Source: Streptomyces albicerus | GTDB lineage: Bacteria > Actinomycetota > Actinomycetes > Streptomycetales > Streptomycetaceae | Reading direction: 5' to 3' | Assembly (NCBI RefSeq): GCF_008905045.1 | Contig: NZ_VWMY01000038.1 | Span: forward strand, 1 to 64,000 | Length of the DNA stretch: 64,000 nucleotides | In this document: in pieces, positions 9,801 to 17,600 of the stretch | Layout: every line of letters begins with the position of its first letter | Position numbering within the stretch: the stretch's first letter is position 1 | Notes under the pieces: model-generated | What the model was told of the DNA's origin: nothing | What the model saw: the letters and a program-made list of their open reading frames with translations, nothing else | Databases searched by the model: none | Program-made: the position numbers and the translations under genes

Positions 9801-12069
9801 GGACGCGGCGGACCGGTACGCCGACCTGGCCGCCCTCACCGGGGCCGTGGCCGCCGGCGCCGCGGCACCCCAGGCCGTCCTCACCCTGCTCGGCTCGCCC
9901 GCCGGGGACGATCCGGCGGCGGTGCGCGCGGCGGCCGACGAGGCCTCCGCCCTCGTACGGCGCTGGCTGGACGACGGTCCGTCCGGCGAGGCCGTCCTCG
10001 TCGTGGCGACCCGCCGCGCCGTGGCCGTCGACGGCGCAGAGGTCCCCGACCCGGCGCAGGCGGCCGTGCGGGGCGTCATGCTCGCCGCGCAGGCCGAACA
10101 CCCGGGCCGGTTCCTCGTCGTGGACGTGGCCGACGACACCGAACCGGAGTGGGGCGCGCTGCTCGGACTCGACGAGCCGCAGCTCGCCGTCCGCCCCGGA
10201 CAGGTCCGCGCACCCCGGCTCGCCCTGGTCCCGGCCGGTTCCGCCGGCCGGCCGACGGCACTGGACGCCGACGGCACGGTGCTGATCACCGGCGGCGCGA
10301 CTCCTCGGGGCGCGGCCCTGGCCCGGCACCTGGCCGCCCGCCACGGCGTCCGCGATCTGCTGCTGCTCGCCGAGCCCGGCACCGCGGCGGACGAACTCGT
10401 CGCGGAACTGGCCGACCTGGGCGCCCGTGCCCGCGTCGAGGACTGCGACCCGGACGGACTGGCCGCCCTGGTCGGGTCCCTGGACCGGCCGCTCACCGCC
10501 GTCGTCCACACGGGCGGCGGGTACGACGGGCTCGAACTGGCCCGGCGGCTGCACACGCTGACCGAACAGGCCGGTCTCGCCGCGTTCGTCGTGTTCTCCT
10601 CCTTCGCCTCCCTCGGCGGCGGCCGGGCCGAGCACCCGGCCGTCGACGCCGCCGGCCAGGCGCTGGTGCGGGCCCGCCGCGCCGCCGGACTCACCGGCAG
10701 CGCGCTGGCCTGGGGCCCGTGGGCGGGCGAGACCGTGTCTCCCGGCACGGCCCATCTGCCCGTCGAGCGCGCCCTGGAGCTGTTCGACCAGGCCCTCGCC
10801 GCGTACGCCCCGCTGCTCGCGCCGGTGCAGCTCGACTCGGCGGCCCTGCGCACGCAGGCCCGCGAACGGACCCTGCCGGCGCTGCTGCGCGGCCTGGTCC
10901 GGCTGCCCGCCAAGCCCGAGACCGGCGGCGGTTCGCTCGCGCAGCGCCTCACCGGCGTCTCGGACGCGGACCGCGAACGCGTCGTGCTCGACCTGGTCAA
11001 GGCGCACGTCTCGGCCGTACTCGGCCACAGCCCCGACGAACAGATCGACGCCGAGCGCAAGTTCAAGGAACTAGGCATGGACTCGATGAGTGCCGTCGGA
11101 CTGCGCAACCGGCTCTCGCAGGCCACCGGCCTGCGGCTGCCCGTCTCGTTCGTGTTCGAGCACCCCACCCCGGCGGAGATCGCCCGGCAGCTGCTCAAGC
11201 AGGTCGGCTCGGGCGCGCCGGACGCCGGGGCGCCCGCACCCGCCGCCGAGACGATCAGCCTGCGGCTGCGGCAGGCCGCCGAGTCCGGCACGATGCCGCA
11301 GGCGCTGCGGCACCTGGTGGACGCCGCCGGCGAGCGGCCGGTGTTCTCGTCGGCCGCCGAACTGCCCGACACCGACGGGCGGCTCGCGCAACTGGCCTCC
11401 GGACCCGGCCGCGTGAAGATCGTCTGCGTGCCGTCGTACGTGTACGTCGTCGGCTCCGGCCAGGAGCAGTTCATGCGGCTGGCCGACCGCTTCGACGGCG
11501 TGCGGGACGTGCACGTGTGCACCCTGCCGGGCTTCGGTACCGAACAGGCCCCGCAGTCCCGGGACATCGCCCTGGAGCTCCTCGGCGACGCGATCCGCGC
11601 GGCCGTCGGCGACGCGCCGTTCGTACTGGTCGGCTACTCCATGGGCGGCGCCGTGGCCCGTTCGCTCGCCGAACGCCTGGAGGCCTCCGGTGCGGCGCTC
11701 GCCGGCGTCGCGATGATCGACACGCTGGCACTCGACGGCGACTTCGACGACGAGGACGGGGCCGGTGACGCGTTCGCCGGACTGCTCGCCGGGATCCTCA
11801 CCCAGGAGCGGCGCGAGATCTCCATCGACGACGCGAGCTGGCTGTCCATGGGCGCCTACCTGCGCCTGTTCACCGGCGCGCGGACGGCGCCCGTCGCCGC
11901 CCGGACCCTCATGATCCGGGCGTCCGAACCCCTAGGCGGCACGGCGCCCGACGACCGGCGGTGGGAGGACACCGATGACCACGTGGAGGTCGCGGCCGAC
12001 CACTTCGCCCTGATCGAGGCCGCCGCCCCCGACACCGCCGACGCCATCGAAAGGTGGATCGAGGAATGA
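886..12069 (+). CDS. Bimodular type I PKS with terminal thioesterase (chain-terminating protein)
   Basis: A 3727-aa protein with two extension modules and a releasing TE. Residues 1-32 form a coiled-coil docking segment. Module A: KS with DTACSSS (Cys207), AT with GHSQG (Ser655) and YASHS, which predicts methylmalonyl-CoA, DH-like region, KR-like region, ACP (Ser1691). Module B: KS (Cys1920, ETACSSS), AT (Ser2390) with the unusual FASHS, DH-like, KR-like, ACP (GMDS, Ser3400). TE: GYSMGG (Ser3585) and a late DHF His. Both DH regions keep HxxxGxxxxP (His964 in module A), but the second-motif Asp is Glu (HPALLES, HPALFEA). Both KRs lack the catalytic YxxxN (GQAAASAAD and AEHPAVDAA in its place), and the first KR also has a shortened Rossmann motif. 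I infer that neither module reduces its beta-keto group, so a 3,5-diketo acyl chain reaches the TE. Start chosen at the ATG after GAAGGA. The product is unknown. Confidence 0.97.
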   Translation: MATDQNQLVEALRKSLKETDRLRQLNKRLLAQAGEPLAIVGMSCRYPGGVTSPDELWELVASGRDAISGLPADRGWDLERLYDPSLRRPGAVSTSGGGFLDRIAEFDAEFFGISPREALAMDPQQRLLLEASWEAFEDAGIDPTTLRGSDTGVFCGVGTSDYCTVPAGSLPQIEGFQLTGGAASVSSGRISYLFGLEGPAVSVDTACSSSAVALHMATQALRAGECSMALVGGVTVMSGPFLLAEFSRQQAVSPDGRCRAYAASANGTGFSDGLGLVVLERLSDAKRNGRRILGLIRGTAVNQDGASNGLTAPNGPSQERVIRQALTNAGLTPADVDAVEGHGTGTVLGDPIEAQALLATYGRERDGDPLWLGSIKSNIGHTSLAAGVAGVIKMVMALRHETLPPTLHVDEPSPHIDWESGEVRLLTEAREWRAGDKPRRAAVSSFGVSGTNAHIIVEEAPAEEPAEPSDARPMPAVPVTVSGRTAAAMRAQADRLRGHALAHPGLPLADLGFAAATTRAHLEHRGVVAAADRDELLDGLAALAVGEPSPVVVEGRAAPGAKPVFVFPGQGAQWVGMAVELLDSSPVFAAEIAACGEALGEFVDWKLEDVLRGAPDAPTFERVDVVQPALFAVMVSLAALWRSYGVEPSAVVGHSQGEIAAAYVAGGLSLRDAARVVAVRSRLVRDRLAGRGGMMSVALPVDRVEALLSPYAGRVSVAAVNGPAAVIIAGDPGALDEVLAVCERDGVRARRVKVDYASHSAQVEVIEAGLLEALGPVEPMSGRVPFYSTVTGGFIDTASMDAGYWYTNLRSPVGFEPAIRALVDNGAGCFLEMSPHPVLAMAVEETVAGHGTDHRVGVVGSLRRDEGGLARFMLSLGEAHAAGVKVDWAACYADTGARRVPLPTYAFQHKHYWLDATGLADASAVGLGRVEHPVLAAAVQVGDRDEWLFTGRVSHQSQPWTRDHALFGTVALPGAALLELVLSAGRHVGCDLVEELNLEAPPVLDDDTALRVQVTIGEADAEGRREVAVYSRSDLGEERSADAVRHARGRIAPGAEPPSGRLAEWPPAGAEPVSVDALYTALSELSLDCGALLQCAQSAWTFGGEVYAELALPDGMEPGGYAIHPALLESVLHTAHRPGAVAAPAAASWSGVSVAGDKVAQARVRITTVGEGVLRLDVFDAEGVPVAHADQIVVRAADQARLGQRRSGQNALLRLDWTPLTVGAARPVRTAALGEFAGVAERHTDPAALERAVADGAPVPQAVLAALDTSDGETPEAVREAAARAVSLVRQWPAGGPLGEATLVVVTRRAVAVGDKAPDSAQAAVWGVVRAAQAERPGRFLLIDLDADANGSPEWGALLGLDEPQLAVRDGKVFAPRLARATGGAPDGAKPLDPDGTVLVTGALGARFAEHLATRHGARHVVLALPRDAAAPGSLPAEVLVAPCDVTDRDQLATLLGSLEHPPTAVVHAAGVSDAGLIETLSDERLETVLRDTADTARHLHELTADADLAAFVMFSSFAGLVGIPGQAAASAADAALAAIAGERRAAGLPGAALAWGFWADGDGSAAAADPELVAQTGIVPLATESALDLFDRAVAAGEALLAPVDLDPAVLREQARAGLLPAVLRGLVRVPARRAASGGSLARRLAEVPEAERESVVLELVRAQIASVLGHDSADEVDGERAFKELGFDSVSAVELRNRLSRGTGVPLPATVVFDHPTPLAVARLLLSQVDGTADAALPAARKRRGAVDEPLAIVGIGCRYPGGVTSAEDLWQLVADGRDVIGPMPTDRGWDLENLYSEDREQTGTTYARGGGFIPGMGDFDAEFFGISPREAMAMDPQQRLLLETSWETLEHAGIDPTSLRGTDAGVFVGITGSDYSHIVPTEYEGYRVTGTMSSVASGRIAYTLGLEGPAVSVETACSSSGVAMHLAAQALRSGECSLALAGGVTFMTTPVTMTEFSRQGANSPDGRCRAYAASADGTGFADGLGLVVLERLSDARRNGRRILGLVRGTAINQDGASNGLTAPSGPAQERVIRQALANAGLSPAEVDAVEGHGTGTVLGDPIEAQAVLATYGQERESEPLWLGSVKSNIGHTSGASGVAGVIKMVMAMRNGVLPKTLHVDAPSPHIDWRSGEVELLTEAREWTSHGRPRRAGVSSFGVSGTNAHIIVEEAPADTSPAEAPATETSPVDTSPADTPAADRDNTVAPSPATPVLLSARTETALRAQAERLRRHLLQTPELSVPDLGYSQLTTRARLDHHAVLVTAGRDELIAELAAFAVGDVTEQTALGRPAGTAKPVFVFPGQGAQWEGMAVELLDSSPVFAAELATCGAALAEFVDWRLEDVLRGAPGAPSLDRVDVVQPVLFAVMVSLAALWRSYGVEPSAVVGHSQGEVAAAYVAGGLPLRDAARIIALRSRIARDRLMGGSCLASLALPLERVEQLIAPYGENVTVAAVNGPAAVIVAGDLASIDALVEHCEREDIRAKKVPATFASHSPHVEVARDEMLEAFAPVEPRTGNVPLYSTALGEFIDTATMDAAYWYANLRNPVGFEPAIRALVENGTGCFLEMSPHPVLGVAMEETVAAVGAGRIGVVGSLRREQGGTKRFLLSLAEAHVAGVRVDWAACFADTGARQVPLPTYAFQRKRYWPSARPAAGDPGASGLGRVEHPVLTAGMQLADRDEWVLTGRLSHETQPWLRDHAAFGLPVAPNSTLAELALAAGRGLGTPLLDEMMFEAPLLLSDGAALQIQAIVGAPGADGTRTVSIHSRPDGDHYAESTRHCTGRLAPDTEPAVGLAGAWPPVGAEPVPVDGLYATLADLGLDCGPALRGVRAAWRSGNEVYAELAVPEDVGAAGFGIHPALFEAALHTGLLGFAEQGAPKLPVSWSGVRLATPGAGHGRARVAVDGDTLRLDVYAEDGSLVLGVDRVAFQEADPAHLEELRRGQSSLYRVEWTPVPAGAANPVRLAALGDIPADAADRYADLAALTGAVAAGAAAPQAVLTLLGSPAGDDPAAVRAAADEASALVRRWLDDGPSGEAVLVVATRRAVAVDGAEVPDPAQAAVRGVMLAAQAEHPGRFLVVDVADDTEPEWGALLGLDEPQLAVRPGQVRAPRLALVPAGSAGRPTALDADGTVLITGGATPRGAALARHLAARHGVRDLLLLAEPGTAADELVAELADLGARARVEDCDPDGLAALVGSLDRPLTAVVHTGGGYDGLELARRLHTLTEQAGLAAFVVFSSFASLGGGRAEHPAVDAAGQALVRARRAAGLTGSALAWGPWAGETVSPGTAHLPVERALELFDQALAAYAPLLAPVQLDSAALRTQARERTLPALLRGLVRLPAKPETGGGSLAQRLTGVSDADRERVVLDLVKAHVSAVLGHSPDEQIDAERKFKELGMDSMSAVGLRNRLSQATGLRLPVSFVFEHPTPAEIARQLLKQVGSGAPDAGAPAPAAETISLRLRQAAESGTMPQALRHLVDAAGERPVFSSAAELPDTDGRLAQLASGPGRVKIVCVPSYVYVVGSGQEQFMRLADRFDGVRDVHVCTLPGFGTEQAPQSRDIALELLGDAIRAAVGDAPFVLVGYSMGGAVARSLAERLEASGAALAGVAMIDTLALDGDFDDEDGAGDAFAGLLAGILTQERREISIDDASWLSMGAYLRLFTGARTAPVAARTLMIRASEPLGGTAPDDRRWEDTDDHVEVAADHFALIEAAAPDTADAIERWIEE

Positions 12070-12161
12070 GCGGCGCGCCCGCAGCCGACGGCCCGGCGCG
12101 CACGGACAGCACAGCAGAGCACGTGACCCAAGCGGCAACGAGACAAGGAAGCAAGGACACA

Positions 12162-13604
12162 ATGGACCACTCCAGCAACGCTCACGACGCGGCGGCCACG
12201 TCCGGGGGCACGTGCCCGGTCGACCACACCGCGGCAGCCCCGCGGGAGGTCATCCCCTCCACCGCGCTGCCCGTGGTGGACATGGCCCGGCTGAAGCAGG
12301 TGCTGAGCATCTGGGCCCGCCCGGAGCCCTACCTGAAGAAGTGCCGCGCCACCTACGGCAGCCGCTTCCGAGTGACGATCATCCCCGGCGTGCCGCTGTA
12401 CGTGATATCCGCGCCGGAGGACGTGAAGCAGATGTTCCTCGCGCCGCGGGACGTCCTGCACACCGGTTCCAGCAACACCCCCATCGAGAAGTGGACAGGC
12501 CAGAACGGTCTCGCCTGGCTGGACGAGGAGGAGCACACCTCCCGGCGGCGCAGCGTCATGCCGAGCTTCCGCGGCGAGGCGCTGAAGCGGGTCGAGAAGG
12601 AGGTCATCCGGCTCGCCAAGCACGAGGTCGCCTCCTGGCCGCGCAACGAGACCGTGACCGTCCACCCCTTCGCGCACCGCTACACCACCAAGGTCATCCT
12701 CGAAGTCCTCTTCGGCGAGCACCGGCCCTCCAACGAGGACGCGATGTTCGCCGAGGTGACGAAGATGCTGGAGTTCAACTCCCGCCCGGCGACGATGCGG
12801 CCGCTCCACATGCTGCCCGCCTGGAAGCTGCGGATGTCGCGGCTGTTCCGGCCCAACGGCGTCAACGAGTTCCTCACCCGCCGCGAACGCGTCCACGCCA
12901 TGGTGGACGCGGCCATCGAGGAGCGCGAGAAGTCCGGCGCCACCGGCGACGACCTGCTGGGCGTGATGCTCGGCATCGTCGAGAAGGACGGCTCCACGCC
13001 GAGCCGCACCGAGATGCGCGACGAGATCATGACGCAGTTCCTGGCCGGCACGGAGACCACCGCCTCCGCCATCTGCTGGGCGTTGGAGTTCCTCACCCGC
13101 ACCCCCCGCGTGATCGACCGGCTGCGCGAGGAGATCGAGGAGGGCACCAGCGACAAGTACCTCACGGCCGTGGTCCACGAGGTGCTGCGGCTCGGCCCGC
13201 CCATCCAGCAGATCGTCCCCCGCGAGGTCGTCAAGCCGGTCGAACTGGGCGGCGTGCGCTACCAGCCCGGCGACCGCCTGTGGGCCAGCGCCTACCTGCT
13301 GAACCGGGACGAGCACAACTACCCGGAGCCCGACGAGTTCAAGCCGGAGCGCTTCCTCGGGGTCAAGCCGGCCTCGCACACCTGGATCCCGTTCGGCGGC
13401 GGCCACACCCGCTGCCTCGGCGACCGGATCGCGCTCATGGAACTGAAGGCCACGCTCACCGAGATTCTGACGACCTGCGACGTCGAACGCGTCGAGGCGG
13501 AGCCGGTGTCCGCGCACAGCCGCACGGTCGTGAACATCCCGCGCGACGGTGCCCGCATGGTGTTCCGCCCGCGCAAGGTGACGGCCGCGGCGACCACGGC
13601 CTGA
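12162..13604 (+). CDS. Cytochrome P450 monooxygenase, polyketide tailoring
   Basis: A 480-aa P450 with all core motifs: I-helix AGTETT (oxygen activation), ExxR in HEVLRLG, and the heme-ligand loop FGGGHTRCLGDRIA with the Cys thiolate. It probably oxidises the polyketide scaffold, since it follows the TE-bearing PKS in the same direction. Redox partners are not in the window. Start chosen at 12162 because AAGGAAGCAAGGA precedes it. A second in-frame ATG at 12066 overlaps the PKS stop (ATGA) and would add 32 residues, so translational coupling from there is possible. The stop codon lies inside a perfect 26-bp tandem repeat. It could act on another substrate, but its position favours cluster tailoring. 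Confidence 0.93.
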   Translation: MDHSSNAHDAAATSGGTCPVDHTAAAPREVIPSTALPVVDMARLKQVLSIWARPEPYLKKCRATYGSRFRVTIIPGVPLYVISAPEDVKQMFLAPRDVLHTGSSNTPIEKWTGQNGLAWLDEEEHTSRRRSVMPSFRGEALKRVEKEVIRLAKHEVASWPRNETVTVHPFAHRYTTKVILEVLFGEHRPSNEDAMFAEVTKMLEFNSRPATMRPLHMLPAWKLRMSRLFRPNGVNEFLTRRERVHAMVDAAIEEREKSGATGDDLLGVMLGIVEKDGSTPSRTEMRDEIMTQFLAGTETTASAICWALEFLTRTPRVIDRLREEIEEGTSDKYLTAVVHEVLRLGPPIQQIVPREVVKPVELGGVRYQPGDRLWASAYLLNRDEHNYPEPDEFKPERFLGVKPASHTWIPFGGGHTRCLGDRIALMELKATLTEILTTCDVERVEAEPVSAHSRTVVNIPRDGARMVFRPRKVTAAATTA

Positions 13605-13649
13605 GGCCCGCAACACGGGCACAGGCCTGAGGCCCGCAACACGGGCACA
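13598..13649 (+). repeat. Perfect 26-bp tandem duplication over the P450 stop codon
   Basis: Two identical 26-base units (13598-13623 and 13624-13649) begin with GGCCTGA, so the P450 stop codon is inside the first copy. Each unit contains GCCCG-CAACA-CGGGC, which can form a 5-bp stem with a 5-base loop. The result is two small hairpins directly after the gene. Confidence 0.85.
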
Positions 13650-13691
13650 CCGCAACACAGTCACACCACAACACCGCCGCACCGGTGCGCC

Positions 13692-13724
13692 GGCCGCGGG
13701 AGCCGGAGCAGGCTCTCCGCGGCC
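13692..13724 (+). terminator. Stem-loop terminator after the P450 gene
   Basis: GGCCGCGG-GAGCC pairs with GGCTC-T-CCGCGGCC around the loop GGAGCA: 13 base pairs with one bulged T. There is no U-tract, which is usual in Streptomyces. It probably ends the PKS-P450 transcript and separates it from the next gene. Confidence 0.6.
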
Positions 13725-13797
13725 GACGGCCACCCGGATAGTTTGGCCGCGTCAGTAACCGTGTCCGTACCGTCCGTACCCGAGAGATGGAGTTTGC

Positions 13798-14382
13798 ATG
13801 AGGCTGCCGAACACGGCGTTCACCGAGCGGCCGTGGAGGATCCACGAGTTCATCAAGGACTTCGAGATCGAGGACGTCTGGGACCTGGACACCCCGGGTG
13901 GCCCCGACGACCTGGCCCTCCTGGTCAAGCAGTTCAGCAGCGACGGCACCGACTTCAACCCGTCGCCCGCCTACAAGGCGCTGTTCGCGATCCGCTGGAA
14001 GCTCGGCGCCCTCCTCAAGTGGGACGAGGAGAAGCACGGCGTCGGGCCGCGCAACCCCTCCCTGCGGGACCGGCTGCCGGACGACCTGCGCGATGGGTCA
14101 CGCGGCCCCGACCTGCGGACCGTGCCGATGAAGTCGGTGTACCAGGCCCACGACGAGTGGGCGACCGAGGTCGTCAACAAGACCGTCCACGCCGTGATGC
14201 ACATCGGCTGGGTGGACGACGGCAACGGCAGGCACCACGCGCAGATGGCCGTGCTGGTCAAGAAGAAGGGCACCCTGGGCAAGGTCTACATGCCCGTCAT
14301 CCTGCCCTTCCGGCGCGTCTTCGTGACGCCGTCCCTGGTGAAGGCGATCGGCCGCAAGTGGAAGGCGCGGCCGGCCGCCTGA
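13798..14382 (+). CDS. DUF2867-like protein
   Basis: A 194-aa soluble protein with no signal peptide or membrane segment. The N-terminal pattern WRIHEFIKDFEIEDVWDL followed by TPGGPDDL and the central KWDEEKHG region resemble DUF2867-type proteins, which occur near NAD(P)-binding proteins and in secondary-metabolite clusters; their biochemical role is not established. The ATG follows GATGGAG at good spacing. The gene sits between the P450 and the loading PKS in the same orientation, with a hairpin upstream and 249 bp of non-coding DNA downstream, so it may form its own transcription unit. A role in polyketide maturation is inferred only from position. Confidence 0.7.
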   Translation: MRLPNTAFTERPWRIHEFIKDFEIEDVWDLDTPGGPDDLALLVKQFSSDGTDFNPSPAYKALFAIRWKLGALLKWDEEKHGVGPRNPSLRDRLPDDLRDGSRGPDLRTVPMKSVYQAHDEWATEVVNKTVHAVMHIGWVDDGNGRHHAQMAVLVKKKGTLGKVYMPVILPFRRVFVTPSLVKAIGRKWKARPAA

Positions 14383-14631
14383 GCCAGGCGTCACCATTCA
14401 CGGGCCGTGACCCAGGGCCCCACAACTGATCACGACTGATGTCGAGCACGGCCGGTGCGGCCGCCGCCGAGGGCAGCCGCACAGATCAGTCATGCCCGCG
14501 GACCGGCCGGGTCGCCGCGGAGCGGACGAGTCACCGGTTTCCGGCACCGCCCGATTCGAGGCCGCGGAAATGTATCTGCGGGGGCCGTTCACGGATCGTG
14601 CAGCCAAAGGCGTAGAAAGGGCTGGAGCTCT

Positions 14632-17600
14632 ATGAACGTGAACGAGCGCGCGCAAGGGCTCACCGGCGTGGGCCAGAACGCCGTCGCCGTCATCGGAATG
14701 TCGTGCCGGGTGCCGGGCGCCGAGGACGTGCGCTCCCTCTGGGAGCTGCTGAGGGAGAGCGGGGACGCGACAGCCGACGCGCCCGCCGACCGGTGGCCGC
14801 CGGACATAGCCGAACTGGCGAGCCACCCGCGGGGCGGATTCGTCGACGGCGTCGCCGACTTCGACGCCGGATTCTTCGGTATCTCCCCGCGTGAGGCCGC
14901 GGTGATGGACCCGCGCCAGCGCATGGTGCTCGAACTCAGCTGGGCGGCCCTGGAGGACGCCTTCCTGCCGCCGGAGAGCCTGCGCTCCAGCGCCACCTCC
15001 GTGTTCCTGGGCGCCACCGGCGACGACTACGCCTCCCTGGCACACCGGGCCGGCGCCGACGCGCTGTCCCACCACTCGATCGCCGGCCTGAGCCGCGGCC
15101 TGATCGCCAACCGGGTCTCCCACCAACTCGGCCTGCACGGGCCGAGCCTGACCGTGGACACCGCGCAGTCCTCCTCCCTCGTCGCTGTGCACATGGCCTG
15201 CGAGAGCCTGCGCTCCGGCGCGGCGCGCCTGGCCCTGGCCGGCGGCGTCCACCTCAACCTGGCGCCCGAGAGCACCATCGCGTTCGCCCGCTCCGGTGCG
15301 CTGTCCCCGGACTGCCGCAGCCACACCTTCGACGCCCGCGCCAACGGCTTCGTACGCGGCGAGGGCGCCGGCATCGTCGTCCTCAAGCGCCTGGCCGACG
15401 CGGTCGCCGACGGCGACGACGTGTACTGCGTGCTGCTCGGCGGCGCCGTCAACCACGACGGCCCCGGTGCGCTCACCGTGCCCAGTGCCGAGGCGCAGAG
15501 CGCGCTGCTGCGCGATGCCTGCCGCGCCGCCGGGGTGGCCCCGGCCGAAGTGCGGTACGTCGAACTGCACGGCACCGGCACCCGCGCCGGCGACCCCGTG
15601 GAGGCGAGCGCCCTGGCCGAGGTCTACGGCGACGGCCGCGACGCCGGACAGCCGCTGCTGGTCGGCTCGGTGAAGACCAACATCGGCCACCTCGACGCCG
15701 CGGCGGGCGTCGTCGGCCTGATCAAGACCGCCCTGTCGGTGCGGCACGGCCTGCTGCCCGCCAGCCTCAACTACGAGACGCCGAACCCGGACATCCCGCT
15801 CGACGAGTGGAAGCTGCGGGTCAACGCCGCCGCCGCGCCGTGGCCCGAGGGCCCCCGGCTGGCCGGCGTCAGCTCCTTCGGCATCGGCGGCACCAACTGC
15901 CACCTCGTCGTCGGCGCCCCCGAACCCCGGCCCGAACCGCGACGGCCCGACGCCGAGCCCGCGACCGGCACGCCCGTCCCGGTGTTCGTGTCCGCCCGCT
16001 CGCCGCAGGCCCTGCGCGCCCAGGCCCGCCGGCTGCACGACTGGGTGCGCGACGACACCGGCCTGCACCCGCTGGACGTCGGCCACTCCACGACGACCAC
16101 CCGGTCCGCGCTGAAGAACCGGGGCGTCGTCCTCGCCGCCGACCGGGCCGAACTCCTGGACGGCCTGACCGCGCTGGCCGAGGGCACTCCGGCGGCGAAC
16201 GTCGTCACAGGCACCGCAGCCGAGGACGGCCGCGTGGTGTGGGTGTTCTCCGGGCAGGGCGCGCACTGGGTCGGCATGGCCAAGGGCCTGTGGGAGACGA
16301 ACGAGGTGTTCGCCGCCCGCATGGACGAATGCGAGCACCTGCTCCGGGAGTTCGCCGGCTGGACCCTGCGGGACGTGCTCGGCGACGAGACGGCCCTGAA
16401 GCGGATGGACGTCGTCCAGCCCGCGCTGTTCGCCGTCATGGTCTCCCTAGCCGAGGTGTGGCGTTCCGCCGGCCTGGAGCCCGACGCGGTCATCGGCCAC
16501 TCCCAGGGCGAGATCGCCGCCGCGACCGCCGCGGGCATCCTCTCCCTCGCCGACGGCGTGCGGCTGATCGTCGCCCGCGCACGCGTCATCACCGAGAAGC
16601 TGTCCGGGCGCGGCCTGATGGCCGTCCTGGACCTGCCCGCCGACCAGGTCGACCAGTCCCGCGTCTCGATCGCCGCGGTCAACTCGCCCGGCACCGTGGT
16701 GATCTCCGGCGACCCCGACGACGTCCGCGCCGCCGTCGCCGACTGCGAGGCCAGGGGCCTGCGTGCCCGGATCGTGCCCGTCGACTACGCCTCCCACAGC
16801 CACCACGTGGAGTCCATCCGCGACGAGGTGCTCAGCGGCGTCGCGGGCGCCGCGACCACCGACACCGGCGTGGCGTTCTACTCCACCGTCGTCGCGGGCC
16901 GCCTCGACCCGGCCGCCCTGGACGCCGAGTACTGGTACCGCAACCTGCGCGAGCCCGTGCGCTTCGCCGACACCGTCAAGGCGCTGGACGGCGACGGATA
17001 CGGCGTGTTCGTCGAGGCCAGCCCGCATCCCGTGCTGACCGTGCACATCGCGGCCACGGCCGGCTCCGCCGTCGTACAGCCCACGCTGCGCCGCAACCAG
17101 GACGAGACGAAGCGCCTGCTGCTGTCCATGGCCGAACTGCACAGCCGGGGCGTCGACCTGGACTGGCGGGGCCTGTTCACCGGCGCGCGGCGCGTGCCGC
17201 TGCCGACGTACGCCTTCCAGCGCGAGACGTACTGGATCGACGGGGCCGCCGCCCAGGCGCCCGCCGCCCGGCCCGCCCCCGCAGCCGCCTCGCCCGCCGA
17301 GACCGCCGCGGCCCGTGAACCCGCCGACGCAGGCCTGTCCGAGCAGGACCTGTGGACGCTGGTGCGCGGCGAGGCGGCCGTGTTGCTCGGGCACTCGGAC
17401 ACCGCGCGGATCGGCGCCGACAACACCTTCAAGGAACTCGGCTTCGACTCGGTGACCGCGGTGCAGTTGCGCGACCGGCTCAACGCCGCGACCGGCTTGG
17501 AGATGCCCGCTTCACTGGCCTACGACCACCCGACGCCCGCCGCCGTCGTACGGCACCTGCGTGCACGGCTCACCGGGCCGGGCGAGGACCGGTCCGGCAC

